The translations under genes and the position numbers were made by a program. Below, in pieces: positions 6,558 to 15,760 of a stretch of 22,560 bases of DNA. Numbering within the stretch: position 1 is the first letter of the stretch; every line of letters begins with the position of its first letter. Under the pieces are notes generated by a model. The model was not told the origin of the DNA and searched no databases. It saw nothing but the letters and a program-made list of their open reading frames with translations. Origin of the DNA: CANLBN01 sp050633825 (GTDB taxonomy: Bacteria > Pseudomonadota > Gammaproteobacteria > Pseudomonadales > Cellvibrionaceae); contig JBOEHG010000070.1 in NCBI GenBank assembly GCA_050633825.1, forward strand, positions 1 to 22,560. Reading direction: 5' to 3'.

Positions 6558-8840
6558 ATGAAGTTAGACGGTCAATTCTTTCGGGGGCGTTACTGGCAGC
6601 CCGGTTTGATTCTGGGAACACTAGTGTTTCTGGTTCTTACAGTCTATTTTGGTTATCTGATTTGGCAAAACTCCCGTAGCGATATCGAAAATATTCAGCG
6701 ACTTCGTGAATTGCAGGCTTCATCTGCTAACGCGGTTTTCTTTGCGCAAAAATCAGTGACGGGTGATGCTGCGGCACTTGATCCGTTTTCGACCTCGATT
6801 GAGGTAATGGACAATACTGTGAATGAACTGCAGCAGTCAGGTGGATTCACTGGTGAAGCCCTCTCAGCTGAATATGAAAAGTCAATTAACCTATGGCGCA
6901 GTATTAAAGATAACTCTGATGTACTGACAGAGGTTGAATATGCTATCAATCTTGTTAATGCGGTTAATGAACGCGTCAATGCCGCTGCTGCCACGGCAGA
7001 AAAATTAACATTAGAGAGTGTAGAAGTGCTGTCAGCAGAGAATGCCCCTAGAGCACAGCTTACGGGTGTTAGTCGCCAGTCCATATTGCTTCGACAAATG
7101 GCTGATAACCTCTCTCGCTTTATTCAAGAAGAAAAATCCAATCGACAGGGTTTTGATAATTATCAGGCAAACTTAAGAGCATTCGAAGCAAACTATGCGG
7201 TCTTGATGAATGGTGATGTTAACAATCGATTGCGCCCCATTACCAATGCCCGCGTTAGAGTCAACACAGAGCAAGTTAGTAATTTAGTTGATGGTATTCG
7301 TAAGGCTGATACTTATGTTTTATCAGCTGTTGAAAGATTATTGCTTGCCCGTGATGCCCAACAGCGTATCGCCTCAAACTTCGAAGATTTACAATTCTCC
7401 CTCGGTAACATGAGCTCGGCTATTCAGCGTGAAAGTAGTGATCGTTTCCCTAGTTTGATTCATGTCATTATGACAGCTCTTGGTTTATTGGCGTGTGTCG
7501 TTGCCTTGATCTTTTACCAAAAAGTCGTTTCGAAACAAGAGTTAGAGAAAGAGCAGGAAGAGGGTCAGCGAACACAGGGCGCTATTTTGCGTTTACTTGA
7601 TGAGCTGGTTGACCTCGCTGATGGTGACTTAACCATCTCGGCAACAGTATCTGAGGATTTCACGGGTGCTATTGCTGACTCCATTAACTTTACGATTGAC
7701 CAGCTGCGTCAGTTAGTATCGCGGATTAACTCAACGGCGGTGGAAGTATCCCACGCTGCTCAGGGTACTCAGCAAACGGCATTACATCTTGCTGAAGCAT
7801 CTGACCATCAGGCTCAAGAAATTGCAGGTGCCTCTGCGGCGATTAACGAAATGGCCGTCACTATTGACCAAGTATCGGCTAACGCCTCTGAATCAGCACT
7901 GGTTGCGGGTAAGTCGGTATCCATTGCAAATAATGGTGCGAAACTGGTGCAAAACACGATTCACGGGATGGATACGATTCGTGAGCAGATTCAAGATACG
8001 TCTAAGCGGATTAAACGTCTCGGTGAATCATCACAGGAAATTGGTGATATCGTAAGTTTGATTAACGATATTGCTGACCAAACAAACATTCTTGCACTTA
8101 ACGCCGCTATTCAGGCATCGATGGCGGGTGACGCCGGTCGAGGCTTCGCGGTGGTAGCGGATGAGGTACAGCGGCTTGCGGAACGTTCAGCTGCTGCAAC
8201 CAAACAGATTGAGACGATCGTAAAAACGATTCAGACGGATACCAACGAAGCGGTAATCTCGATGGAACAAACGACATCAGAAGTGGTAACAGGTGCTCGA
8301 CTTGCTCAGGATGCGGGTGTTGCACTGGAAGAAATTGAGGGCGTATCGGCTAACCTTGCTGAATTGATTCAGAACATTTCGAACGCTGCTCGTCAACAGG
8401 CCTCATCAGCAGGTCACATTTCAAATACGATGAATGTTATTCAGGAAATTACTTCCCAAACGTCTTCTGGTACGAATGCCACGGCAGAGTCGATTGGTGA
8501 GTTAGCCAATATGGCACTTGAGTTGCGTGAATCAGTGGCTGGCTTCACCTTGCCGCCAGAAATGGTTGCTGACCTTGAGCAACAAGAAATTGCCAGTGCT
8601 GCAGAGCCTGCCATGCCACCAACATTGGATGACAGTATTGATCTGGGTGCTGCGAGTGATGATGGCAGTATGGACGATCTGTTATCGGAGTTGGAAGTTA
8701 GTGAAGAGGATATGGAGCAGGCAGGTGATTTCTTTGAATTGCTTGCAGGCGATGGTGGTGATGACGATGACTTGCTTTCTGAATTTGACGTGGATCTATC
8801 TGATATTGAATTTCCAGAAGATGGGAAAACGGCCAGTTAA
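6558..8840 (+). CDS. pilJ: PilJ, methyl-accepting chemoreceptor for type IV pili, with acidic C-terminal extension
   Basis: This 760-residue transmembrane chemoreceptor has a first membrane helix at about residues 15-36, a helical periplasmic sensing domain to about 298, a second membrane helix at 299-322, a HAMP-like region, and a long cytoplasmic coiled coil. The signalling tip has the PilJ-type sequence NAAIQASMAGDAGRGFAVV (from N515) instead of the usual AAIEAARAGE. I start at the ATG (6558) because GGGAG is 7 bases upstream; an in-frame GTG at 6540 is less likely. After the normal PilJ end (about 668) there is an extra acidic tail of about 92 residues with two DDLLSE-type motifs (705-714 and 737-745). 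P. aeruginosa PilJ is about 682 residues, so the tail is an addition. The 148-base gap after pilI leaves room for a local promoter. Confidence 0.95.
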   Translation: MKLDGQFFRGRYWQPGLILGTLVFLVLTVYFGYLIWQNSRSDIENIQRLRELQASSANAVFFAQKSVTGDAAALDPFSTSIEVMDNTVNELQQSGGFTGEALSAEYEKSINLWRSIKDNSDVLTEVEYAINLVNAVNERVNAAAATAEKLTLESVEVLSAENAPRAQLTGVSRQSILLRQMADNLSRFIQEEKSNRQGFDNYQANLRAFEANYAVLMNGDVNNRLRPITNARVRVNTEQVSNLVDGIRKADTYVLSAVERLLLARDAQQRIASNFEDLQFSLGNMSSAIQRESSDRFPSLIHVIMTALGLLACVVALIFYQKVVSKQELEKEQEEGQRTQGAILRLLDELVDLADGDLTISATVSEDFTGAIADSINFTIDQLRQLVSRINSTAVEVSHAAQGTQQTALHLAEASDHQAQEIAGASAAINEMAVTIDQVSANASESALVAGKSVSIANNGAKLVQNTIHGMDTIREQIQDTSKRIKRLGESSQEIGDIVSLINDIADQTNILALNAAIQASMAGDAGRGFAVVADEVQRLAERSAAATKQIETIVKTIQTDTNEAVISMEQTTSEVVTGARLAQDAGVALEEIEGVSANLAELIQNISNAARQQASSAGHISNTMNVIQEITSQTSSGTNATAESIGELANMALELRESVAGFTLPPEMVADLEQQEIASAAEPAMPPTLDDSIDLGAASDDGSMDDLLSELEVSEEDMEQAGDFFELLAGDGGDDDDLLSEFDVDLSDIEFPEDGKTAS

Positions 8841-8872
8841 AATAGCGCATTATGTAATCCACTGAAAAAATT

Positions 8873-9739
8873 ATGATTTGGTCCTTTAAGAAGCCTGATA
8901 GTTTGCCGCAACAACAGTTTTTCCTTTGGGAAAACCTGTTGGAGAAACGCACAGGTGTGCAACTTGCACAACCGCAACATATTTTATTGCAAACACAAGT
9001 GTCAATACGTATGCGTGAGTTGGGTATTGATAGTTATGATCAATATTTTGATTATGTAAAAGATGACGCCAAAGGTATTGCCGAGTGGCAGGTGCTAGTT
9101 GATCGCTTGGTTGTTAAAGAAACCACTTTCTTTCGGCATCGTCCTTCATTAGGTTTGGTAAAAAAATTTTTACGCAACCGACTTTCTAGTAATGAAGCAA
9201 AAGCAAGTAATGAAATAAAAGATAGCATTGAAATATGGAGCGTGGGTTGTTCAACTGGTGAAGAGCCTTATGCATTAGCCGCCATTGCTAATGACTGTTT
9301 CTATGAGCGTGAAATGTCGCCTTATTTTGGTGTGACAGCCGTTGATATCAGTTTGCCAGCATTGTCTATAGCAAGAGAAGGCGTTTATGGGCGCCGCAGT
9401 GTGAGTTTGCTTAGTGAAGCAGAAATTAAACGTTATCTTAAGCCTTATAAAGAAGGTAAATACCAAGTTATTGAACAAATAAAAAAACGAGTTTGTTTCT
9501 CACAGTTAAACTTACTGTATTTGAAGAACAAACCTTTTCAGCCAATGGATGTTATTTTTTGTCAAAACGTTTTGATTTATTTTCGACGCTGGCGTCGACG
9601 AGAAATTTTAAATGAATTGGTCAAGCATCTTAAGCCAGGTGGCATTTTAGTGATTGGTCTTGGGGAAGTCACAGATTGGGAGCACCCTGATATGCAGCGT
9701 ATTGCCCATGAAGAATCACAAGCGTATGTGAAGTGTTAA
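8873..9739 (+). CDS. pilK: PilK, CheR-type receptor methyltransferase
   Basis: This 288-residue S-adenosylmethionine-dependent methyltransferase would methylate glutamates of PilJ. It shows the CheR N-terminal helical domain, then VVKETTFFRHRPSL (81-93), the SAM-binding motif WSVGCSTGEEPYALA (122-136), the acidic VDIS (157-160), the catalytic-core segment FCQNVLIYFRRWRRREIL, and LKPGGILVIGLGE near the end. No TPR or other extra domain is present. It starts 32 bases after pilJ with almost no Shine-Dalgarno sequence (a run of A only). chpA follows after 30 bases. In Pseudomonas, PilK loss has little effect on twitching, while ChpB loss has more. Confidence 0.93.
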   Translation: MIWSFKKPDSLPQQQFFLWENLLEKRTGVQLAQPQHILLQTQVSIRMRELGIDSYDQYFDYVKDDAKGIAEWQVLVDRLVVKETTFFRHRPSLGLVKKFLRNRLSSNEAKASNEIKDSIEIWSVGCSTGEEPYALAAIANDCFYEREMSPYFGVTAVDISLPALSIAREGVYGRRSVSLLSEAEIKRYLKPYKEGKYQVIEQIKKRVCFSQLNLLYLKNKPFQPMDVIFCQNVLIYFRRWRRREILNELVKHLKPGGILVIGLGEVTDWEHPDMQRIAHEESQAYVKC

Positions 9740-9769
9740 AACATACGACGTTATAAAGCGAGAAATACT

Positions 9770-12700
9770 ATGGCAGATAATCGCCAATACACAGCTCTTG
9801 AATGGGTTATAAAAGAGATCAAAGAAACGCTTCAGGAATCGCAGCGTGTATTGGAGCATTATGCCAGTGATCCGCAGGATGTTACGCAGTTACGCTTTTG
9901 CCAAACTCTGATCCACCAAGTCTATGGTAGCTTGCACATGGTTGGTTTCCATGGAGCGGCTATGTTAGCTGAAGAAATGGAAGCTCTAGCGCAATCATTG
10001 TTAGATAATAGTGTTAGCGATCAAGAAGAAGCTTTAGAAGTGTTAATGCGTGCAATTTTACAATTGCCGGATTATTTGGAGCAGGTTCAGCATACTAAAC
10101 GCGATTACCCTGCCATTGTTTTATCGCTGCTCAACGATATCCGTGCTGTTCGTGGTGCTAGTCTTTTAAGCGAATCGACCTTATTTACACCCAAGTTAGA
10201 CCATGCTCATCAAGTAAAAGGTCAGGCACATCCCCTCACGCAAAATGATCAACAATTGCAAACCATTATTGGCAAGTTGCGGCAGATGTATCAATATGCA
10301 GCAGCGGGTGTTTTGCACCAAATTAAAGTCGATGAAAATTTATCTTATTTAAATAAGGCGGTGGAGCGTTTACAAAAATTACTCCACGGTACGAAACATT
10401 ATGCGGTATGGGAACTTGCCAGCGCCGTTGTTGATGGCCTTAATCGAAAAATAATTGATCCATCAGCAGCAGTAAAAAACCTATTGCGTGAATTGGATTC
10501 AGAATTAAAGTTGCTGGAAAAAAATGGCGTCGCTACTTTAGAGCAATTTCCTTCCGATGACCTTGTTAAAAACCTACTTTATTATATTGGTTCTACCAGT
10601 TCTCAGTCTCCTGCGATAGAAGAAATTAAAAAGCTTTATGAACTTAATCAGTTGATGCCTTTGGCAAAAGTGGCCACTGAAGATCCTGATATTCGTCCTG
10701 TTGATAGTCAAACGTTAGGCGCTGTTGCGACAGCTATCCGCGAAGAATTTTCACAAATTAAAACCCGTCTTGATAATAGCCTCCAAGGTGATGATACTGA
10801 AGAAAATTTAGATTTTATTCAAAATGCTTTACAAAGAGTGAATGATACTCTGGCTATTTTGGGTGTTGGTGAACTGCGTCATGAAGTGAATGACTCGGTA
10901 ATTGCTATTGCTGCAATGCGTCACCAAGAAGAGCCTGTTACGGGTGAACAATTGCTAACGATTGCCAATAGTATTGCAGACGTTGAAGTGAAGCTTGATG
11001 CAGCATTGTCTTCCACTGGTGCAACTTCAGCCAATACTTATCATTTAGACGAGGCGCAAACAGCATCTGTTGAAGAATGTCGTAATGGCTTGGAAAAAGC
11101 GAAGGATGCTATTGTTGATTATATTGCAACACAATGGGATGTAGAACGCTTACAGCCCGTTCCTCAATTTCTTCGTGAGGTGCGTGGAAATTTATCAATA
11201 CTTTCTTTGCAGCAGGCAGCTGATATTTTATCAGGTTGTATTCTTTACATTGAATCGCACTTGATTGATCAAGAAATTAAACCGAAATGGCAGCAGTTAG
11301 ATAGCCTTGCCGATGTGATTGCAAGTGTCGATTACTATTTAGAATTTATGTCTGTTGCACGCGAAAATGACCTAACGATTTTAGATAAGGCAGAAGAAAG
11401 TCTCGGTCAATTAGGTGTGGCAAAGGCAAAAGTTGAATCTATTGCGAGTGCTAAAGCGCCTGAACCAGAAGTGGAAGAGCTTGTTGTTGATACAGTGGAG
11501 GATGTTGTTGCAGAACCCGCCGAAGCTCTTGTCGCAGAAGATGAAGAAGACGATATTATTGATGCCGAAGTTGCTGAGATTTTTATTGAGGAAGTCGGTG
11601 AAATTCGAGAGCGATTAGATGAGTTTTTTCCTCAGTGGGCTAATAACTTCGATGCAGAAGAAGCATTAGTTGAAACTCGTCGTGCCTTTCATACCTTAAA
11701 AGGTAGTGGGCGTATGGTAAAAGCAACGGACGTTGGTGAGTTAGCTTGGTCGGTTGAGAATATGTTAAACCGTGTTATGGATAACACTATTCCTGCGTCA
11801 GCAGCACAAGCTGCTCTGATTGAAAAAGTGTTGGTCATATTGCCGGATATGGTCACTGCTTATGAAAAGCGTTCAGCGAACCCCCATAAAGAGTTAACCG
11901 AGCAGTATATGGCTTGGGGGCATCAGTTATCACGCAATGAACAAACACCGGAAATGTTGCAAGCACTACTCACTCAAGATGAGGTTACTGTTGATGATAG
12001 TGGTGATGAAACTACTGAACAAACTGATGAAATAGATGTTCAATTATGGGAAATTTTTCAATCAGAAGCAGAAACGCATTTAGTCGTTGTAAATGAATAT
12101 GTTTCACACATGGATTCGGTTCGACCTTTTTATGAGCCGCCGAGTGATGCTATGCAGCGAGCTTTGCATACCTTAAAGGGTAGCGCGCATATGGCAGAAT
12201 TAACGCCTATTGCTGAGTTAGTAACGCCGCTTGAAAAATTTGCAAAAGAATTACGCAGTTATCAAGTTATTATTGATGATGACATATTACAATTATTAAA
12301 AGATGGTGTTACTTATACACAAGAAGCACTATCACAAATAGAACAACATACCTATCCTATTATTCCAAAGCTCGAACAATTCCATGCGCGTGTTGAAGAG
12401 CTACGAGAGCGCTCAGTTGGCCCATTAATTCGTCAAAAAGAAGCAGAGAAGGCTCAACAAAAAGTTGATCCGGCTATTTTAGAAATGCTAATGACTGAAG
12501 GAATGAACCTTCTGTTAGACGCGGATCTTATGTTGGAAGAATGGCAGCAGCGACCTGCGACAGCAGAAGAATGGCAATCGCTACACAATGAATTATCTAA
12601 TTTAAGTCATGGGGCAGAAAGGGCGAATCTTCCTTCAATGGCAAATCTAAGTCGAGTCTTGCAAAATGCCTATGCGCAATTGATTGATGGTCAATTGGCG

Positions 12701-15700
12701 CCGAGTCAAAATAATTATGCTGTTATGCTAAGAGGGCATAATCAGTTAATGGATATTGTTGATGCTATTGCGGCAGGACAAGATATACCGTTAGAAAATA
12801 CAGAATTATTAGGGCAGCTTGGTACATTAGAACAAAACTTGCCTACGGAGTTTGATACAAACAACCCTTATGGAAACAATAGCGTTGATATTGTCGGTGA
12901 CTTTACTCCGCCCATTGATGAAGCAGTACCAGATGGTCTTAATGAAAATCCATCTGAAGCAGCGTCTGAAATTGAACACTATATAGAGCCTGAGATTTTA
13001 TCCCATGATCTTAATGATGATTCTTTAGAGAGTAATGACAACTTAAGCGAATCAAATACTTGGGAAAATCAAGATTTTTCTATCAGTAATGAAGATTCAA
13101 CAAAAGATAGTCAAGAGCAAGAAGATGCTGAGCCTTTTTCTCAACCGTTTATCCCCGATCCTATTGATGAAGTCCCTGTAGAAGTTTCCTCGTCTGAGTT
13201 CAACTTATCTGATGATGATATTGATGAAGAAACCGTTGAAATTTTCCTTGAAGAAGCACATGAGTTACTAGAAGAATTGGATGAAACTATTCATGAATGG
13301 GAAAATGGTGCAGATGATAAACAAAGTAATGAAGGTATGCAGCGTGCATTGCATACATTTAAAGGGGGAGCTCGGCTATCCGGTTTAGTATCTTTAGGCG
13401 ATCTGGCTCATAACTTTGAAGCCTATTTAATTAGCAACAGTAAAGGTGAGCAGGCGCAGGATATTTTTGAACAAATTCATCATTATCAAGATCAGTTAAT
13501 TGATCAAATCGATGATGTAGGCAGAAAAATGAATCCCGATGCAGAAGCAGTACAAGATGCATCGACTGAAACACCCATAATAGAAGATCTTCAGTCAGAA
13601 GATTCCTCCCTAGATGTATCCATCGATACACCAGAAGAAACAACAGTAGTTGACGGGACGGTAAATGATAGCGCTATTGATAATTCACCAGATGATCAAC
13701 CTGAGTTAGAAGAAAAAATAGCCCTTGATGCTATTCAGTCATCAGAAACAGCGAATAGCGATGAGAAACCATTGCAAGCACTGCCTGCTGCAACCAGTGG
13801 TAATGTTGTTCCTTTTACAGGTAATACAAATAAGCAATCGGGTCTAACCGTATTAAAAGAAGTGCCACAACCTTCGCAACCGAATAACCGTAGCAATACA
13901 GCAACGGCGAGACGTAATCAACCACAAGAAGTTGTTAAAGTTTCTGCAGATTTAATGGAAGAGTTGGTTAATTTGGCAGGTGAGACATCCATCAGCCGGG
14001 GTCGAATGGAAGAGCAGATCAGTGAGTTGGGTTATTCACTGGATGAAATGGGTTCAACGGTACAACGCCTTCAAGAACAGCTGCGTCGTTTGGATATTGA
14101 AACAGAAGCGCAAATATTATTCCGTCAGGAGCAGATGTCTGAGGCGGAAGATTTCGATCCATTGGAAATGGATCGCTATTCACAATTGCAGCAGCTTTCT
14201 CGTTCACTGATTGAATCGGCATCTGACTTGATGGATTTAAAAGGAACGCTCACTGATAAAACACGAGATGCGGAAACAGTTCTTTTACAGCAATCTCGTA
14301 TTAATACGGATCTACAAGAAGGGTTAATGCGTTCACGTATGGTGCCTTTCTCGCGTATCGTGCCGCGCTTGCGTCGTATTGTTCGACAGATTGCGACAGA
14401 AGTTAATAAAGATGTGAATCTTGAATTAGGTAATATTGAAGGTGAATTGGATCGAAGCATGATGGAGCGAATGGTAGCTCCACTGGAACATATGTTACGG
14501 AATGCGATCGACCATGGTATCGAAGACTCTAATACTCGGGCTCAAGTTGGTAAGCCTGCCACTGGTCGTATTGTTATTACACTCGATCGTGATGGTGGTG
14601 ATGTATTGATTCATGTGGCTGATGATGGTCAGGGTATCGATGTTGATAGAGTGCGTGAAAAGGCAATTGAACGTAATTTAATGAATCCCGATGCGCAGCT
14701 AGCGGATCAAGAAATATTACAATTTATTTTACACGCAGGTTTTTCTACTGCCGAAACGATCACACAAATATCCGGCCGTGGTGTCGGTATGGATGTGGTA
14801 AATAGCGAAATTCGTCAAATGGGTGGTAGCGTTGCTATTGATTCACGATCCGGTGAAGGTACTGCCTTTACCATCCGCGTACCCTTTACTGTGTCGGTTA
14901 ACCGCGCATTAATGGTAAGCATGGGCGATGACCGTTATGCCATTCCTCTGAATACTATTGAGGGTATTGTTCGTATCAGTCCTTTTGAGTTAGAGCACTA
15001 TTACGCTAATCCGGATGAGCCTTTTGAATATGCTGGTCAGAACTATCAATTAAAATATCTTGGCAATCTATTGGATCATAATGTGAAACCAAGGCTGCAT
15101 GGACATACGCTGCCTTTGCCGGTGTTATTAGTCCGCAGTGCCGATCATTCAGTGGCTTTGCAGGTGGATCACTTGCAAGGTAGCCGTGAGATTGTGGTAA
15201 AAAGTTTGGGACCTCAGTTCCGTTCAGTGCAAGGTTTATCTGGCGCAACCATTATGGGTGATGGTCACGTGGTTGTGATTTTAGATCTCAACGCATTGAT
15301 CCGTAGTAATATCGCACGCAGCTTGTCTTATCTTGAGCTTGAAAGTGCGGGAGCAAGTGAACAGCCTGTTCATAGAAACCCGATCGTTATGGTTGTCGAT
15401 GATTCGGTGACCGTACGTAAGGTAACGACTCGTCTGTTGGAACGTGAAGGCTATGATGTGGTTACGGCAAAAGATGGTGTTGATGCAATGACAACACTAC
15501 AGGATCATACGCCGGATATCATGTTGTTGGATATTGAAATGCCACGTATGGATGGTTTTGAAGTAGCAAAAAATGTGCGCTCAAATGATGTATTGAAAAA
15601 TTTGCCAATTATTATGATTACCTCTCGTACCGGTGAAAAGCATCGGCAGCGAGGTTTAGAGTCGGGTGCGAACATGTATATGGGTAAACCCTATCAAGAA

Positions 15701-15760
15701 GAACAGTTGCTTGAAAGTATTCGTGACTTAATTAGTGCAGCAGAGCACTCTGATGCCTAA
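9770..15760 (+). CDS. chpA: ChpA, multi-domain CheA-type hybrid histidine kinase of the Pil-Chp system
   Basis: This 1996-residue protein is the central kinase. Residues 1 to about 560 match the ChpA/FimL N-terminal region and contain degenerate phosphotransfer bundles (HQVYGSLHM with H49, Q355 and R469 at the phosphosite position in others). Three canonical HPt domains follow: AFHTLKGSGRM (H641), ALHTLKGSAHM (H800) and ALHTFKGGARL (H1195). A Ser-type variant lies between them (LSNLSHGAERA, S943). Long acidic linkers separate the domains (about 566-610, 1055-1155, 1240-1380). The kinase core has a CheA dimerisation region from about 1388, an N box with N1578 (LRNAIDHGIE), DDGQGID (1618-1624), ISGRGVGMDVV, a CheW domain (about 1710-1855), and an intact C-terminal receiver (D1877/D1878, D1921, K1973). 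P. aeruginosa ChpA is about 2470 residues with six HPt domains, so this array is shorter. The stop overlaps the chpB start. Confidence 0.96.
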   Translation: MADNRQYTALEWVIKEIKETLQESQRVLEHYASDPQDVTQLRFCQTLIHQVYGSLHMVGFHGAAMLAEEMEALAQSLLDNSVSDQEEALEVLMRAILQLPDYLEQVQHTKRDYPAIVLSLLNDIRAVRGASLLSESTLFTPKLDHAHQVKGQAHPLTQNDQQLQTIIGKLRQMYQYAAAGVLHQIKVDENLSYLNKAVERLQKLLHGTKHYAVWELASAVVDGLNRKIIDPSAAVKNLLRELDSELKLLEKNGVATLEQFPSDDLVKNLLYYIGSTSSQSPAIEEIKKLYELNQLMPLAKVATEDPDIRPVDSQTLGAVATAIREEFSQIKTRLDNSLQGDDTEENLDFIQNALQRVNDTLAILGVGELRHEVNDSVIAIAAMRHQEEPVTGEQLLTIANSIADVEVKLDAALSSTGATSANTYHLDEAQTASVEECRNGLEKAKDAIVDYIATQWDVERLQPVPQFLREVRGNLSILSLQQAADILSGCILYIESHLIDQEIKPKWQQLDSLADVIASVDYYLEFMSVARENDLTILDKAEESLGQLGVAKAKVESIASAKAPEPEVEELVVDTVEDVVAEPAEALVAEDEEDDIIDAEVAEIFIEEVGEIRERLDEFFPQWANNFDAEEALVETRRAFHTLKGSGRMVKATDVGELAWSVENMLNRVMDNTIPASAAQAALIEKVLVILPDMVTAYEKRSANPHKELTEQYMAWGHQLSRNEQTPEMLQALLTQDEVTVDDSGDETTEQTDEIDVQLWEIFQSEAETHLVVVNEYVSHMDSVRPFYEPPSDAMQRALHTLKGSAHMAELTPIAELVTPLEKFAKELRSYQVIIDDDILQLLKDGVTYTQEALSQIEQHTYPIIPKLEQFHARVEELRERSVGPLIRQKEAEKAQQKVDPAILEMLMTEGMNLLLDADLMLEEWQQRPATAEEWQSLHNELSNLSHGAERANLPSMANLSRVLQNAYAQLIDGQLAPSQNNYAVMLRGHNQLMDIVDAIAAGQDIPLENTELLGQLGTLEQNLPTEFDTNNPYGNNSVDIVGDFTPPIDEAVPDGLNENPSEAASEIEHYIEPEILSHDLNDDSLESNDNLSESNTWENQDFSISNEDSTKDSQEQEDAEPFSQPFIPDPIDEVPVEVSSSEFNLSDDDIDEETVEIFLEEAHELLEELDETIHEWENGADDKQSNEGMQRALHTFKGGARLSGLVSLGDLAHNFEAYLISNSKGEQAQDIFEQIHHYQDQLIDQIDDVGRKMNPDAEAVQDASTETPIIEDLQSEDSSLDVSIDTPEETTVVDGTVNDSAIDNSPDDQPELEEKIALDAIQSSETANSDEKPLQALPAATSGNVVPFTGNTNKQSGLTVLKEVPQPSQPNNRSNTATARRNQPQEVVKVSADLMEELVNLAGETSISRGRMEEQISELGYSLDEMGSTVQRLQEQLRRLDIETEAQILFRQEQMSEAEDFDPLEMDRYSQLQQLSRSLIESASDLMDLKGTLTDKTRDAETVLLQQSRINTDLQEGLMRSRMVPFSRIVPRLRRIVRQIATEVNKDVNLELGNIEGELDRSMMERMVAPLEHMLRNAIDHGIEDSNTRAQVGKPATGRIVITLDRDGGDVLIHVADDGQGIDVDRVREKAIERNLMNPDAQLADQEILQFILHAGFSTAETITQISGRGVGMDVVNSEIRQMGGSVAIDSRSGEGTAFTIRVPFTVSVNRALMVSMGDDRYAIPLNTIEGIVRISPFELEHYYANPDEPFEYAGQNYQLKYLGNLLDHNVKPRLHGHTLPLPVLLVRSADHSVALQVDHLQGSREIVVKSLGPQFRSVQGLSGATIMGDGHVVVILDLNALIRSNIARSLSYLELESAGASEQPVHRNPIVMVVDDSVTVRKVTTRLLEREGYDVVTAKDGVDAMTTLQDHTPDIMLLDIEMPRMDGFEVAKNVRSNDVLKNLPIIMITSRTGEKHRQRGLESGANMYMGKPYQEEQLLESIRDLISAAEHSDA

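Noticed and set aside
11415..11618. Open frames inside chpA and pilJ in other reading frames
   Set aside because: They are shadows of the long coding genes, with basic low-complexity composition and no start signals.
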